Origin: Clostridia bacterium
GTDB lineage: Bacteria; Bacillota; Clostridia; UBA1381
Direction of reading: 5' to 3'
Assembly: GCA_017420825.1 (NCBI GenBank)
Contig: JAFQNU010000087.1
Coordinates: 1 to 5,772 of the forward strand
DNA: 5,772 nt
Positions within the stretch are counted from its first letter, which is position 1, and every line of letters begins with the position of its first letter. The position numbers and the translations under genes were made by a program. The notes under the pieces are model-generated. The model was given only the letters and a program-made list of their open reading frames with translations. It did no database searches and was not told where the DNA came from. Below are positions 1-5,772 of the stretch, piece after piece.

Positions 1-1347
1 AAGAATTATAAGATTTTTCTTTCTTCCTGTAATTTTTAAATAGCCGTCATCTAGTAGTTTTCCTATATCACCTGTATTGAACCATCCATCCTTTATAACA
101 TCTGCTGTTGCTTCCTCATTTTTATAATAGCCAAGCATTACAATATCGCCCTTTACCCAAATCTCACCCTCACCGTTTTCGTCAGGGTTTTCTATCTTTA
201 CATTTACATTGAGTATCGGTTTTCCTACTGTTCCTTCCTTGATGTCATCATGTCTGTTTAGTGCAACAATCGGCGAACACTCTGTTATACCAAAGCCATT
301 AATAATCATAATACCCAAATCATCAAAGCCCTTCATATAGATATCATCAATCGGAGCACCTCCCGAAATTATCATTTCAAGATTTCCGCCGAAATTATCA
401 AGAACTGATTTGAAAAGCTTTCTTCTAAGGTCTATACCAACCTTACGCATAGCATTACTTGCCTTAATTGTTTTTCTCAAAAGATCGGCTTTTCCCTGTT
501 TCTCTGCAGTCTGCCAAATCTTTTTGTAAATATTTTCAACATATAAAGGAACAACCGAAATATGTCCGGGTTTTGCATCCTTTATATCCTTTAAAACAGT
601 TTTAACACTGTTATTCATATAAACACAATATCCCATCCAAATCTGACATAATATACTTGCCATAAATCCAAATGTATGATTAAGCGGAAGTATTGCAACT
701 GTATCTCTTGGTATTTTTATACATGAAATACTGTAATACGCATCCTTTACAAGATTCTTTTGACTTAACATTACTCCCTTCGGTATACCTGTTGTTCCAG
801 ATGTGTAAATTATTGCACACATCTCCTCAGGGTTTATTTTACAATCAATAAAATCTTTATTTCCGCTTTCTATTAATTCTCTTCCATTTTCTATATGTGC
901 CGAAAATTCCTCCATACAGATGAAGTTCTGGGTAAATACTCCTGTTTCCTTAATCTCATCAACACATTTTTGTTTTTGCTTTGAATAAATCAATAAATCT
1001 GTTTCGCTTCTGTCTAAAAGATTTGCAACTTCATTTGGTTTAAGCTCTTTATCAATAGGTAAAACAATGTTTCCACCATTTGCAACAGCAAAATAGGAAA
1101 CTACCCAATTATAACTGTTTTCACCTAAAACAGCTATCTTTTTTCCTCCATTAAAGCCTATTGAATACAGGTAAGTTCCGAGTGCATCAATATCCGACTT
1201 AAAGCCTTTGAATGTTATTTCAACCTTTCTGTCACCGTCACTGTAAGCAAATGCAGGAGAGTCTGCAAAGTCCTTAGCAACCGAATTAATCAAATGTTTT
1301 AAATCATCATAACATGCTGTACCATTGTAAATATTTTTCATATTCAT
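1..1347 (-). CDS. AMP-forming acyl-CoA synthetase (long-chain fatty acid--CoA ligase-like), 3' end cut off by window
   Basis: Adenylate-forming enzyme of the ANL superfamily. Such enzymes activate a carboxylic acid with ATP to an acyl-AMP and pass it to CoA; this one is probably cytoplasmic or membrane-associated. The frame is open for 449 codons and leaves the window without a stop. Visible core motifs, in order: P-loop YTSGTTGIPKG (residues 181-191), LPLNHTFGF (220-228), SGGAP (328-332), GFGITE (351-356), the ribose-binding aspartate in TGD (425-427) and GRKKN (441-445, hinge region). The C-terminal subdomain of roughly 100 residues, with the catalytic lysine, lies outside. The ATG at 1347 follows a strong GGAAGGTGG Shine-Dalgarno (1357-1365) with 9 bases of spacing; a second in-frame ATG at 1341 is less well placed. 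It is the third gene of the operon, 21 bases after the malic enzyme. Length and the GTVGKP stretch (372-377) resemble FadD-type ligases. Acyl chain length cannot be read from the sequence. Confidence 0.88.
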   Translation of the reverse strand, partial: MNMKNIYNGTACYDDLKHLINSVAKDFADSPAFAYSDGDRKVEITFKGFKSDIDALGTYLYSIGFNGGKKIAVLGENSYNWVVSYFAVANGGNIVLPIDKELKPNEVANLLDRSETDLLIYSKQKQKCVDEIKETGVFTQNFICMEEFSAHIENGRELIESGNKDFIDCKINPEEMCAIIYTSGTTGIPKGVMLSQKNLVKDAYYSISCIKIPRDTVAILPLNHTFGFMASILCQIWMGYCVYMNNSVKTVLKDIKDAKPGHISVVPLYVENIYKKIWQTAEKQGKADLLRKTIKASNAMRKVGIDLRRKLFKSVLDNFGGNLEMIISGGAPIDDIYMKGFDDLGIMIINGFGITECSPIVALNRHDDIKEGTVGKPILNVNVKIENPDENGEGEIWVKGDIVMLGYYKNEEATADVIKDGWFNTGDIGKLLDDGYLKITGRKKNLIIL

Positions 1348-1368
1348 TTTATATTTCCACCTTCCAAA

Positions 1369-2541
1369 TTATAATCTCGCTACGCCGCTTTCTTTTGCTG
1401 CCTTCGCAACAGCCGCCGCAACTGTTTTACCAATTCTTTTATCAAATGCCTTAGGAAGAATGTAATTAGCATTTAATTCCTCCTCCGACACAAGAGATGC
1501 AATTGCATATGATGCCGCAAGCTTCATTTCCTCATTAATATCACTTGCCCGAACATCGAGAGCACCTCTGAAAATACCCGGAAATGCAAGAACATTATTT
1601 ATCTGATTAGGAAAATCCGACCTTCCTGTTCCTACAACCATTGCACCGGAATTCAATGCCTCATCAGGCATAATTTCAGGCACAGGATTTGCCATAGGAA
1701 ACACAATCGGTTTTCGTGCCATTGACCTTATCATATCTGAATTAACAATGTTCGGTGCTGAAACACCAATAAACACATCCGCCCCCTGCATTGCTGTTTT
1801 TAAATCACCCGTAAGCTTTTCTCTGTTCGTTATACTGCTCATATGCTTATGTGCATCATTCAATCCGCTCATACCCTCACATATTATCCCGAATTTATCA
1901 CACATAATTATATTTTTAACACCAACCTTAATGAGGTGATTTGCTATTGCAATTCCTGCCGACCCGGCTCCGTTGATAACAACTTTTATGTTGTCAATTT
2001 TTTTATCAACAACCTTCAAGGCATTTATAAGGGCTGCGGCAACCACAATTGCTGTTCCATGCTGGTCATCATGAAAGACAGGTATATCACATATTTCTTT
2101 GAGTTTTTTCTCAATTTCAAAACACCGTGGTGCAGAAATATCCTCAAGGTTTATACCTCCAAAGCTTCCTGATATATTATAAACCGTTTTGACAATTTCA
2201 TCAACGTCCTTTGTTTTTATACAAAGCGGAAATGCATCAACATCGGCAAATTCCTTAAACAGTACGCATTTCCCTTCCATAACCGGCATTCCTGCCTCCG
2301 GACCAATGTCTCCAAGTCCTAAAACAGCCGTTCCGTCAGTTATTACCGCAACCATATTCCATCGTCTTGTAAGTTCATAGGATTTATTTATGTCCCTATT
2401 AATTTCAAGACATGGCTGAGCCACTCCCGGAGTGTATGCAAGTGATAAATCTTCACTATTGGTAACCCTTGCCTTTGATATTACCTCAATTTTACCCTTC
2501 AAATCATAATGAAGCTGTAAGGATTTTTCTTTTATGTCCAT
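1369..2541 (-). CDS. NAD(P)-dependent malic enzyme (oxaloacetate-decarboxylating), short bacterial form
   Basis: Oxidatively decarboxylates L-malate to pyruvate and CO2 with reduction of NAD(P)+, in the cytoplasm. At 390 residues it matches the short bacterial malic enzymes without a C-terminal phosphotransacetylase-like domain. The N-terminal malic domain holds LAYTPGVA with the catalytic tyrosine (Y36), the catalytic lysine in GKCVLFK (K91), metal ligands E133-D134 in LEDISAPR, and D158/D159 in FHDDQHGTA (157-164). The NAD(P)-binding domain begins at about 186 with GAGSAG (191-196); D215, near the end of the second strand, would fit NAD better than NADP, but that is weak inference. ANPVPE (284-289) and the NNVLAFPGIFRGAL stretch (315-328) are also family hallmarks. 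The ATG has a GGAG site (2549-2552) 7 bases upstream and starts 13 bases after the hydrolase stop, so the two are almost certainly cotranscribed. It looks intact, with no missing active-site residue. Confidence 0.95.
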   Translation of the reverse strand: MDIKEKSLQLHYDLKGKIEVISKARVTNSEDLSLAYTPGVAQPCLEINRDINKSYELTRRWNMVAVITDGTAVLGLGDIGPEAGMPVMEGKCVLFKEFADVDAFPLCIKTKDVDEIVKTVYNISGSFGGINLEDISAPRCFEIEKKLKEICDIPVFHDDQHGTAIVVAAALINALKVVDKKIDNIKVVINGAGSAGIAIANHLIKVGVKNIIMCDKFGIICEGMSGLNDAHKHMSSITNREKLTGDLKTAMQGADVFIGVSAPNIVNSDMIRSMARKPIVFPMANPVPEIMPDEALNSGAMVVGTGRSDFPNQINNVLAFPGIFRGALDVRASDINEEMKLAASYAIASLVSEEELNANYILPKAFDKRIGKTVAAAVAKAAKESGVARL

Positions 2542-2554
2542 ATTTCTTCTCCGA

Positions 2555-3223
2555 TTATAAAGTTTCTAAGAATTTTTTTAATTTTCTGGCTATTATCTTA
2601 TGTCCTTCATCATTAGGGTGAAGTCCATCAGGCATATACTTTTCTCTTACCTCATCAATATCCGGTTGCATACCGCTTATTGCAAACAAATCAAGCACAG
2701 GCAAGGAATAATACTCTGCTACCTCTCTTATTATATCAACATATTCCTTTAATGTTCCGTAGCCTATGGTCTTTGAATCTCCTGTATTTCTGTTCTCATT
2801 TATTCTATGCAACGGCGTCATGATAACAATTTGCTTTCCAAGATATTTCTTTATAAGACCTCTGAAAAGATAATGACATGCTCCGTAAAAAGTTTCTGGA
2901 GTTCTATCAGAAAATCCTCCTAAGGATGCATCGCCATGACCGTAATCATTTGTTCCTCCAAAAACTACTACAACATCTGCATCATCAGTCATCTGATCAA
3001 ATCTTTCACTAAAAGAATTTACATCTACAAATTCGTCCTTAGGTCTTTCGGGTGTACCTTTTTGCAATGCAAATCTTGTTCCGCTTATCCCAAAATTTCT
3101 TGCCTCTGCCAACTCCGCTTCCTGCTTTAAAACACCATGGTATGTAGCTTCCACAGAGCTTGCCCCATATCCCTGTGTAATAGAATCGCCCAAAAAATTT
3201 ATTTTCAACCCTTTTAATTCCAT
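2555..3223 (-). CDS. SGNH/GDSL-family hydrolase (esterase, lipase or acyl thioesterase type)
   Basis: A 222-residue stand-alone SGNH hydrolase. The four family blocks are present: block I LGDSIT (11-16) with nucleophile S14; block II glycine in GISGT (G48); block III GGTND (89-93) with oxyanion asparagine N92; block V DGLHPN (199-204) with D199 and H202 completing the triad. The N-terminus goes straight into the first beta strand with no signal peptide or membrane segment, so the protein should be cytoplasmic. The family cleaves esters or thioesters, including lysophospholipids, acyl-CoAs and acetylated sugars; the substrate here cannot be read from sequence. The ATG is preceded by AAAGGAG (3234-3240) at 10 bases. 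It is the first gene of the operon, 13 bases ahead of malic enzyme and upstream of an acyl-CoA synthetase, a context compatible with, but not proof of, an acyl substrate. Confidence 0.9.
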   Translation of the reverse strand: MELKGLKINFLGDSITQGYGASSVEATYHGVLKQEAELAEARNFGISGTRFALQKGTPERPKDEFVDVNSFSERFDQMTDDADVVVVFGGTNDYGHGDASLGGFSDRTPETFYGACHYLFRGLIKKYLGKQIVIMTPLHRINENRNTGDSKTIGYGTLKEYVDIIREVAEYYSLPVLDLFAISGMQPDIDEVREKYMPDGLHPNDEGHKIIARKLKKFLETL

Positions 3224-3299
3224 AACTATTATTCTCCTTTTGTATCCTTAATTTAATGAACAGTTCGACTTATGCCTATTTTTGACATAATATACTAAT

Positions 3300-3328
3300 A
3301 TTATATTATAAAACCACTCTGCCGTCAA
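3300..3328 (-). promoter_or_regulatory. Sigma-A-type promoter for the hydrolase/malic enzyme/acyl-CoA synthetase operon
   Basis: Read on the minus strand, a TTGACG -35 box (3328-3323) and a perfect TATAAT -10 box (3305-3300) are separated by exactly 17 bases. Transcription would start near 3293, giving a leader of about 70 bases before the hydrolase ATG. No clear operator or riboswitch-like fold is visible in that leader; the only dyad is a short GAACAGTTC palindrome at 3258-3266. The box match is seen directly; promoter activity is inferred. Confidence 0.65.
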
Positions 3329-3412
3329 TATCTTTTTTACATTTTATATATATTCTCACCTTTATTCATTTATATTTTTATAAAATAATTTTGTTAAATT
3401 TATGAAAAACTC

Positions 3413-3441
3413 TTGACAAAATATATAATCTATGGTATTAT
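3413..3441 (+). promoter_or_regulatory. Strong sigma-A promoter of the tRNA-Arg gene
   Basis: Consensus TTGACA (3413-3418), 17-base spacer, then TATTAT (3436-3441) preceded by TGG, an extended -10 element. Long A/T runs just upstream (about 3360-3412) could serve as an UP element. Transcription would begin near 3448, about 12 bases before the tRNA, as expected of a stable-RNA promoter. Confidence 0.85.
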
Positions 3442-3459
3442 TAGTCCACTGTGTTAAAT

Positions 3460-3536
3460 GCGCTAGTAGCTCAGTTGGATAGAGTGTTTGGCTACGAACC
3501 AAAAGGTCGGGGGTTCGAATCCCTCCTGGCGTACCA
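3460..3536 (+). tRNA. tRNA-Arg (anticodon ACG), CCA encoded
   Basis: A 77-base sequence that folds as a full cloverleaf: 7-bp acceptor stem, D stem GCTC/GAGT with loop AGTTGGATA, anticodon stem TTTGG/CCAAA with loop CTACGAA, 5-base variable loop AGGTC, T stem GGGGG/CCCTC with loop TTCGAAT, discriminator A and genomic CCA (3534-3536). The anticodon ACG (3494-3496) reads CGU; with A34 edited to inosine, as is usual for bacterial tRNA-Arg(ACG), it would also read CGC and CGA. The acceptor stem closes with a G1:U72 wobble and has a U5:G68 wobble; the D stem has G10:U25. All stems are otherwise paired and the conserved T8, GG of the D loop and TTCGA of the T loop are present, so the gene looks functional. 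Confidence 0.97.
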
Positions 3537-3586
3537 AAATCGGCAAGCTTCGTAAGAATCTTGCCGATTTTACTTATACTTTTTTT
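3536..3586 (+). terminator. Rho-independent terminator directly behind tRNA-Arg
   Basis: A perfect 12-bp inverted repeat, left arm 3536-3547 and right arm 3560-3571, has the core TCGGCAAG/CTTGCCGA and a 12-base loop. It is followed by a T-rich tract ending in a run of seven T (3580-3586). The left arm begins at the last A of the tRNA CCA, so the hairpin forms the 3' trailer of the precursor. The flanking A and T runs would let it work on either strand, but no opposing gene ends here. Confidence 0.85.
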
Positions 3587-3591
3587 AGGAG
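3587..3591 (+). promoter_or_regulatory. Shine-Dalgarno site fixing the GTG start of comF
   Basis: AGGAG lies 9 bases before the GTG at 3601. An in-frame TAG at 3586-3588 rules out any longer protein, and the next in-frame ATG (3667) would remove the first cysteines of the zinc-binding site, so GTG is the best start. Confidence 0.8.
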
Positions 3592-3600
3592 TGTTTCAGT

Positions 3601-4263
3601 GTGAAATTGTTTGACAATAATACTACTGTTTGTATGTGCTGCGATGCACGTCTTTCTAACTCACTTATGCACGTAAAGATTGATGGAATAGGTATCTGTA
3701 AAAGATGTTTTTCAAAGTTCCATCCTAACACTCCCAATATGCCCTTCGAAGGCACTGAAAGTATAAATTACATACTTTCATCATTTCGCTATAATGATAC
3801 AATCAAAAAAACTATACACCGCTACAAATTTTACGGAAACAGGAAAATCTCTGAGTTGTTTTTCAATCTCATGAAAGACTATATTTCAAAAGCCCCGATT
3901 TTAAAAAGCTTTGACATTATAACTGCTATGCCCCTTCACAAAAAGAGATTATTTAACAGAGGCTATAATCAAGCAGAACTTATCGCAATAAATCTGTCCG
4001 AATTTCTTGATATACCATTTAGTTCTTGTGTTTATCGTTCTAAAAATACTCTTGTACAAAGTACATTAAAAGCATCAGAACGGCACAAAAACACAAAGAA
4101 TGTGTTTGTTGCTGACAAAGAAAAAGTATCAGGTAAACGTATAATACTTTTTGATGATGTTTGTACAACACGCTCAACTCTTGACTCATGTGCGAAAGAG
4201 CTGAAACACCGTGGTGCAAAAGAGGTTATTGCACTTACTTTAGCAAACGTTTACAATTTATAA
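3601..4263 (+). CDS. comF: ComF family protein (ComFC-like, zinc-binding phosphoribosyltransferase fold)
   Basis: A 220-residue protein of the ComFC type, the cytoplasmic late-competence family needed for DNA uptake in naturally transformable bacteria; the family is also widespread in bacteria not known to transform. The N-terminus carries a four-cysteine zinc site, C11-x2-C14 and C33-x2-C36 (C13 is an extra cysteine). The rest is a type I phosphoribosyltransferase fold: RYKFYGNRK (74-82), PLHKKRLFNRGYNQAE (111-126), QSTLKASERHKNTKNVF (153-169) and the PRPP-binding loop ILFDDVCTTRSTL (182-194). All are typical of ComF proteins. Length is near the family norm. Translation begins at a GTG. It follows the tRNA terminator by only a few bases, and no comFA helicase is present in the window. 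I see no clear promoter of its own, so expression may rest on read-through or a weak promoter. Whether the organism is competent cannot be judged here. Confidence 0.93.
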   Translation: MKLFDNNTTVCMCCDARLSNSLMHVKIDGIGICKRCFSKFHPNTPNMPFEGTESINYILSSFRYNDTIKKTIHRYKFYGNRKISELFFNLMKDYISKAPILKSFDIITAMPLHKKRLFNRGYNQAELIAINLSEFLDIPFSSCVYRSKNTLVQSTLKASERHKNTKNVFVADKEKVSGKRIILFDDVCTTRSTLDSCAKELKHRGAKEVIALTLANVYNL

Positions 4264-4274
4264 TAATATTTATA

Positions 4275-4325
4275 TGACTGCAAATACTGTCAAAAACAGT
4301 TATTTGCAGTCACTTTATTCTTTTT
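4275..4325 (+). terminator. Rho-independent terminator of comF
   Basis: A perfect 12-bp repeat TGACTGCAAATA (4275-4286) and TATTTGCAGTCA (4301-4312) is extended inward by CTGT/ACAG with a bulged T at 4300, leaving a CAAAA loop. The T-rich tract 4314-4325 follows. It lies 12 bases after the comF stop and separates comF from glgB. Confidence 0.9.
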
Positions 4326-4393
4326 ATTGTCAAATTTATTATTTTTTCGTTAAAATTACCAAAAAATATTGTTGTTTTTTTTAATTTTAAGTA

Positions 4394-4422
4394 TTTACCT
4401 CACAAAAAATATGTGATATAAT
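4394..4422 (+). promoter_or_regulatory. Sigma-A promoter of glgB
   Basis: TTTACC (4394-4399, four of six consensus bases), a 17-base spacer and a perfect TATAAT (4417-4422) preceded by TGA, an extended -10 that offsets the weaker -35 box. The start would be near 4429, leaving a leader of about 70 bases, AT-rich and without an evident riboswitch or attenuator. Confidence 0.75.
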
Positions 4423-4500
4423 ATAAAGGAATATAATATCAAGGTTTATACTTTGTTCTATATAATTATTATTTTTTTACAGAAAGAGGCGTTTTAGTTA

Positions 4501-5772
4501 ATGACAGAAAACAAAACTACACAAGACTTGTTCTCTGAATATTCAATCAGTGAATATCAATTATATTTATTTAACGAAGGTACTAATTTTAAGTCATATG
4601 AATTTCTCGGTGCACATAAAATTAATAATAGCTGGAGATTTGCCGTTTGGGCACCCAATGCCAAAAAGGTATATATCTGCGGTAGCTTTAACGACTGGCA
4701 ACCCACTCAATATCCGTTGACACAGCTTGGAACTACCGGTGTTTGGACAGGTATATTTGATTTTATTTCTGCAGGTGATTTATACAAATATGTAATTTAT
4801 GACAACAAAGGAAATTTAAATTTTAAATCAGACCCGTTTGCTTTTTCATCAGAGCTGCGTCCTGCAACAGCATCGGTTGTATATGAGGATAAAGGCTTTA
4901 AATGGAGTGATAAGGCATGGCTTTCAAAGAGAGAAAAAAATCCACCATACGACCGTCCCATGCTCATTTATGAGGTTCATCCAGGAAGCTGGAAAACACA
5001 CTCTGACGGCAGCTTTTATTCATACAGAGAGCTTGCTGATGAGCTATGTGACTACGTATGTGATGCAGGCTACACTCATATTGAGTTTATGCCTATATGC
5101 GAATATCCGTTTGATGGCTCATGGGGCTATCAGGTTACGGGCTTTTTTGCTCCTACCTCACGTTACGGAAACGCAGAGGACTTAAAATATGCAATAAACA
5201 AATTCCATAAGGCAGGAATCGGTGTTATTATGGACTGGGTAAGTGCTCATTTTCCGAGAGACGCTTTTGGTCTTTATATGTTTGACGGCACCCCCACATA
5301 TGAATATGCCGACACCCGACTTGGTGAACACAAGGATTGGGGCACTATGGTGTTTGATTATTCAAAAGGCGAAGTTATTTCATTTTTGCTGTCATCCGCA
5401 TATTATTGGGTATCAGAATTTCATTTTGACGGTTTGAGAGTTGATGCAGTATCGTCTATGCTTTACAGAGATTACAGCCGTAACGACGGAGAATGGATAG
5501 CAAACAAATATGGCGGAAATGAAAATCTTGAAGCGATAGAGTTTTTACAAAAGCTCAACAAAATCATGTTTTCAAACTTTCCAAATCTATTGATGATTGC
5601 AGAAGAATCTACAGCATGGCCTAAGGTTACTGCTCCCACCGAGGACGGCGGTCTTGGCTTCAATTTCAAATGGAATATGGGTTGGATGAATGATACCCTG
5701 ACATATATGTCTATGGATCCATTTTTCAGAAAAGATAACCATAATCTTTTAACATTTTTAATGTTCTATGCT
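4501..5772 (+). CDS. glgB: 1,4-alpha-glucan (glycogen) branching enzyme GlgB, 3' end cut off by window
   Basis: Cuts alpha-1,4 glucan chains and rejoins them as alpha-1,6 branches during cytoplasmic glycogen synthesis. The open frame covers 424 codons with no stop before the edge, probably about two thirds of the protein. A CBM48/early-set domain spans about 35-120 (VWAPNAKKVYICGSFNDW), starting almost at the N-terminus, so the extra N1 domain of the E. coli enzyme is absent. The GH13 barrel begins near 154 (YEVHPGSW). Catalytic-site residues are Y210 in SWGYQ, D245 and H250 in DWVSAH (region I), R313 and nucleophile D315 in GLRVDAV (region II), and acid/base E368 in IAEES (region III). All sit exactly 90 below the E. 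coli numbers as I recall them (Y300, D335, H340, R403, D405, E458). Region IV is beyond the window. Position 248 is serine where proline is usual. The ATG has a modest GAGG site (4486-4489) 11 bases upstream; an in-frame TAG at 4495 excludes a longer form. It may lead a glycogen operon outside the window. Confidence 0.95.
   Translation, partial: MTENKTTQDLFSEYSISEYQLYLFNEGTNFKSYEFLGAHKINNSWRFAVWAPNAKKVYICGSFNDWQPTQYPLTQLGTTGVWTGIFDFISAGDLYKYVIYDNKGNLNFKSDPFAFSSELRPATASVVYEDKGFKWSDKAWLSKREKNPPYDRPMLIYEVHPGSWKTHSDGSFYSYRELADELCDYVCDAGYTHIEFMPICEYPFDGSWGYQVTGFFAPTSRYGNAEDLKYAINKFHKAGIGVIMDWVSAHFPRDAFGLYMFDGTPTYEYADTRLGEHKDWGTMVFDYSKGEVISFLLSSAYYWVSEFHFDGLRVDAVSSMLYRDYSRNDGEWIANKYGGNENLEAIEFLQKLNKIMFSNFPNLLMIAEESTAWPKVTAPTEDGGLGFNFKWNMGWMNDTLTYMSMDPFFRKDNHNLLTFLMFYA

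Noticed and set aside
1748..2380. Several plus-strand open frames of 60-110 codons opposite the malic enzyme
   Set aside because: They lie antisense to a full-length, motif-complete gene, have no Shine-Dalgarno I could accept and encode low-complexity or cysteine-rich peptides; they are shadows.
2936..3130. Plus-strand 64-codon open frame opposite the SGNH hydrolase
   Set aside because: Antisense shadow of a gene with all catalytic blocks intact; no recognisable domain or start signal.
3282..3312. Consensus TTGACA (3282-3287) on the plus strand as a second promoter toward the tRNA
   Set aside because: The best -10 match (TATAAA, 3307-3312) is 19 bases away, and a far better promoter lies directly before the tRNA.
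3330..3412. AT-rich stretch between the divergent transcripts as a possible small RNA, attachment site or origin element
   Set aside because: Only A/T runs are visible; no stable hairpin, direct repeat, DnaA-box-like sequence or integrase remnant beside the tRNA was found.
3552..3580. TATACT (3575-3580) as a -10 box for comF
   Set aside because: No -35 match stands 16-18 bases upstream, and the site lies in the terminator tail, where such T/A strings are expected.
4327..4356. TTGTCA (4327-4332) with TAAAAT (4351-4356) as an extra glgB promoter
   Set aside because: Spacing is 18 bases and both boxes are imperfect in very AT-rich DNA; the extended -10 promoter downstream explains glgB better. 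It could be a weak second start but I cannot support it.
4423..4500. glgB leader as a riboswitch or attenuator
   Set aside because: No strong stem, terminator-like hairpin or conserved riboswitch core is visible in its AT-rich sequence of about 70 bases.
4838..5669. Open frames inside glgB (plus-strand frame at 4838-5185, plus-strand frame at 5243-5437, minus-strand frame at 5472-5669)
   Set aside because: All overlap the uninterrupted GlgB reading frame, whose motifs are continuous through these regions.

Overview
The window reads as an ordinary piece of chromosome from a low-GC, Gram-positive anaerobe. Class Clostridia, possibly a gut Oscillospiraceae or Lachnospiraceae member, is my best guess. 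The evidence is AT-rich DNA, near-consensus sigma-A promoters, strong GGAG-type Shine-Dalgarno sites, hairpin-plus-U-tract terminators, a lone ComF protein and a short branching enzyme without the extra N-terminal domain of the enterobacterial enzyme. The taxon is an inference from style, not from a search.

Left block, minus strand (1-3328): one tight operon read right to left. From a promoter at 3300-3328 it holds an SGNH-family hydrolase (3223-2555), a short-form malic enzyme (2541-1369) and an AMP-forming acyl-CoA synthetase that runs off the left edge (1347-1). The gaps are 13 and 21 bases, each with its own Shine-Dalgarno, and no internal terminator is visible. Malic enzyme yields pyruvate, CO2 and NAD(P)H. 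The synthetase activates a carboxylic acid with ATP and CoA, and the hydrolase could release such an acid from an ester. A shared role in acyl or lipid metabolism is plausible but inferred.

Centre, plus strand (3413-3571): a strong promoter drives tRNA-Arg(ACG) with encoded CCA, followed at once by a hairpin terminator. The space between the divergent transcripts is very AT-rich and otherwise empty.

Right block, plus strand (3601-5772): a GTG-started comF gene with its own terminator, then a separate promoter and the first two thirds of glgB (glycogen branching enzyme), which runs off the right edge and may open a glycogen operon.

I found no CRISPR array, insertion sequence, phage gene, toxin-antitoxin pair, riboswitch or defence gene, and no convincing undescribed system. 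The points worth a second look are modest: the hydrolase/malic enzyme/acyl-CoA synthetase grouping, comF lacking a visible promoter behind a tRNA terminator, a G1:U72 pair in the tRNA, and a serine replacing the usual proline in GH13 region I of GlgB.
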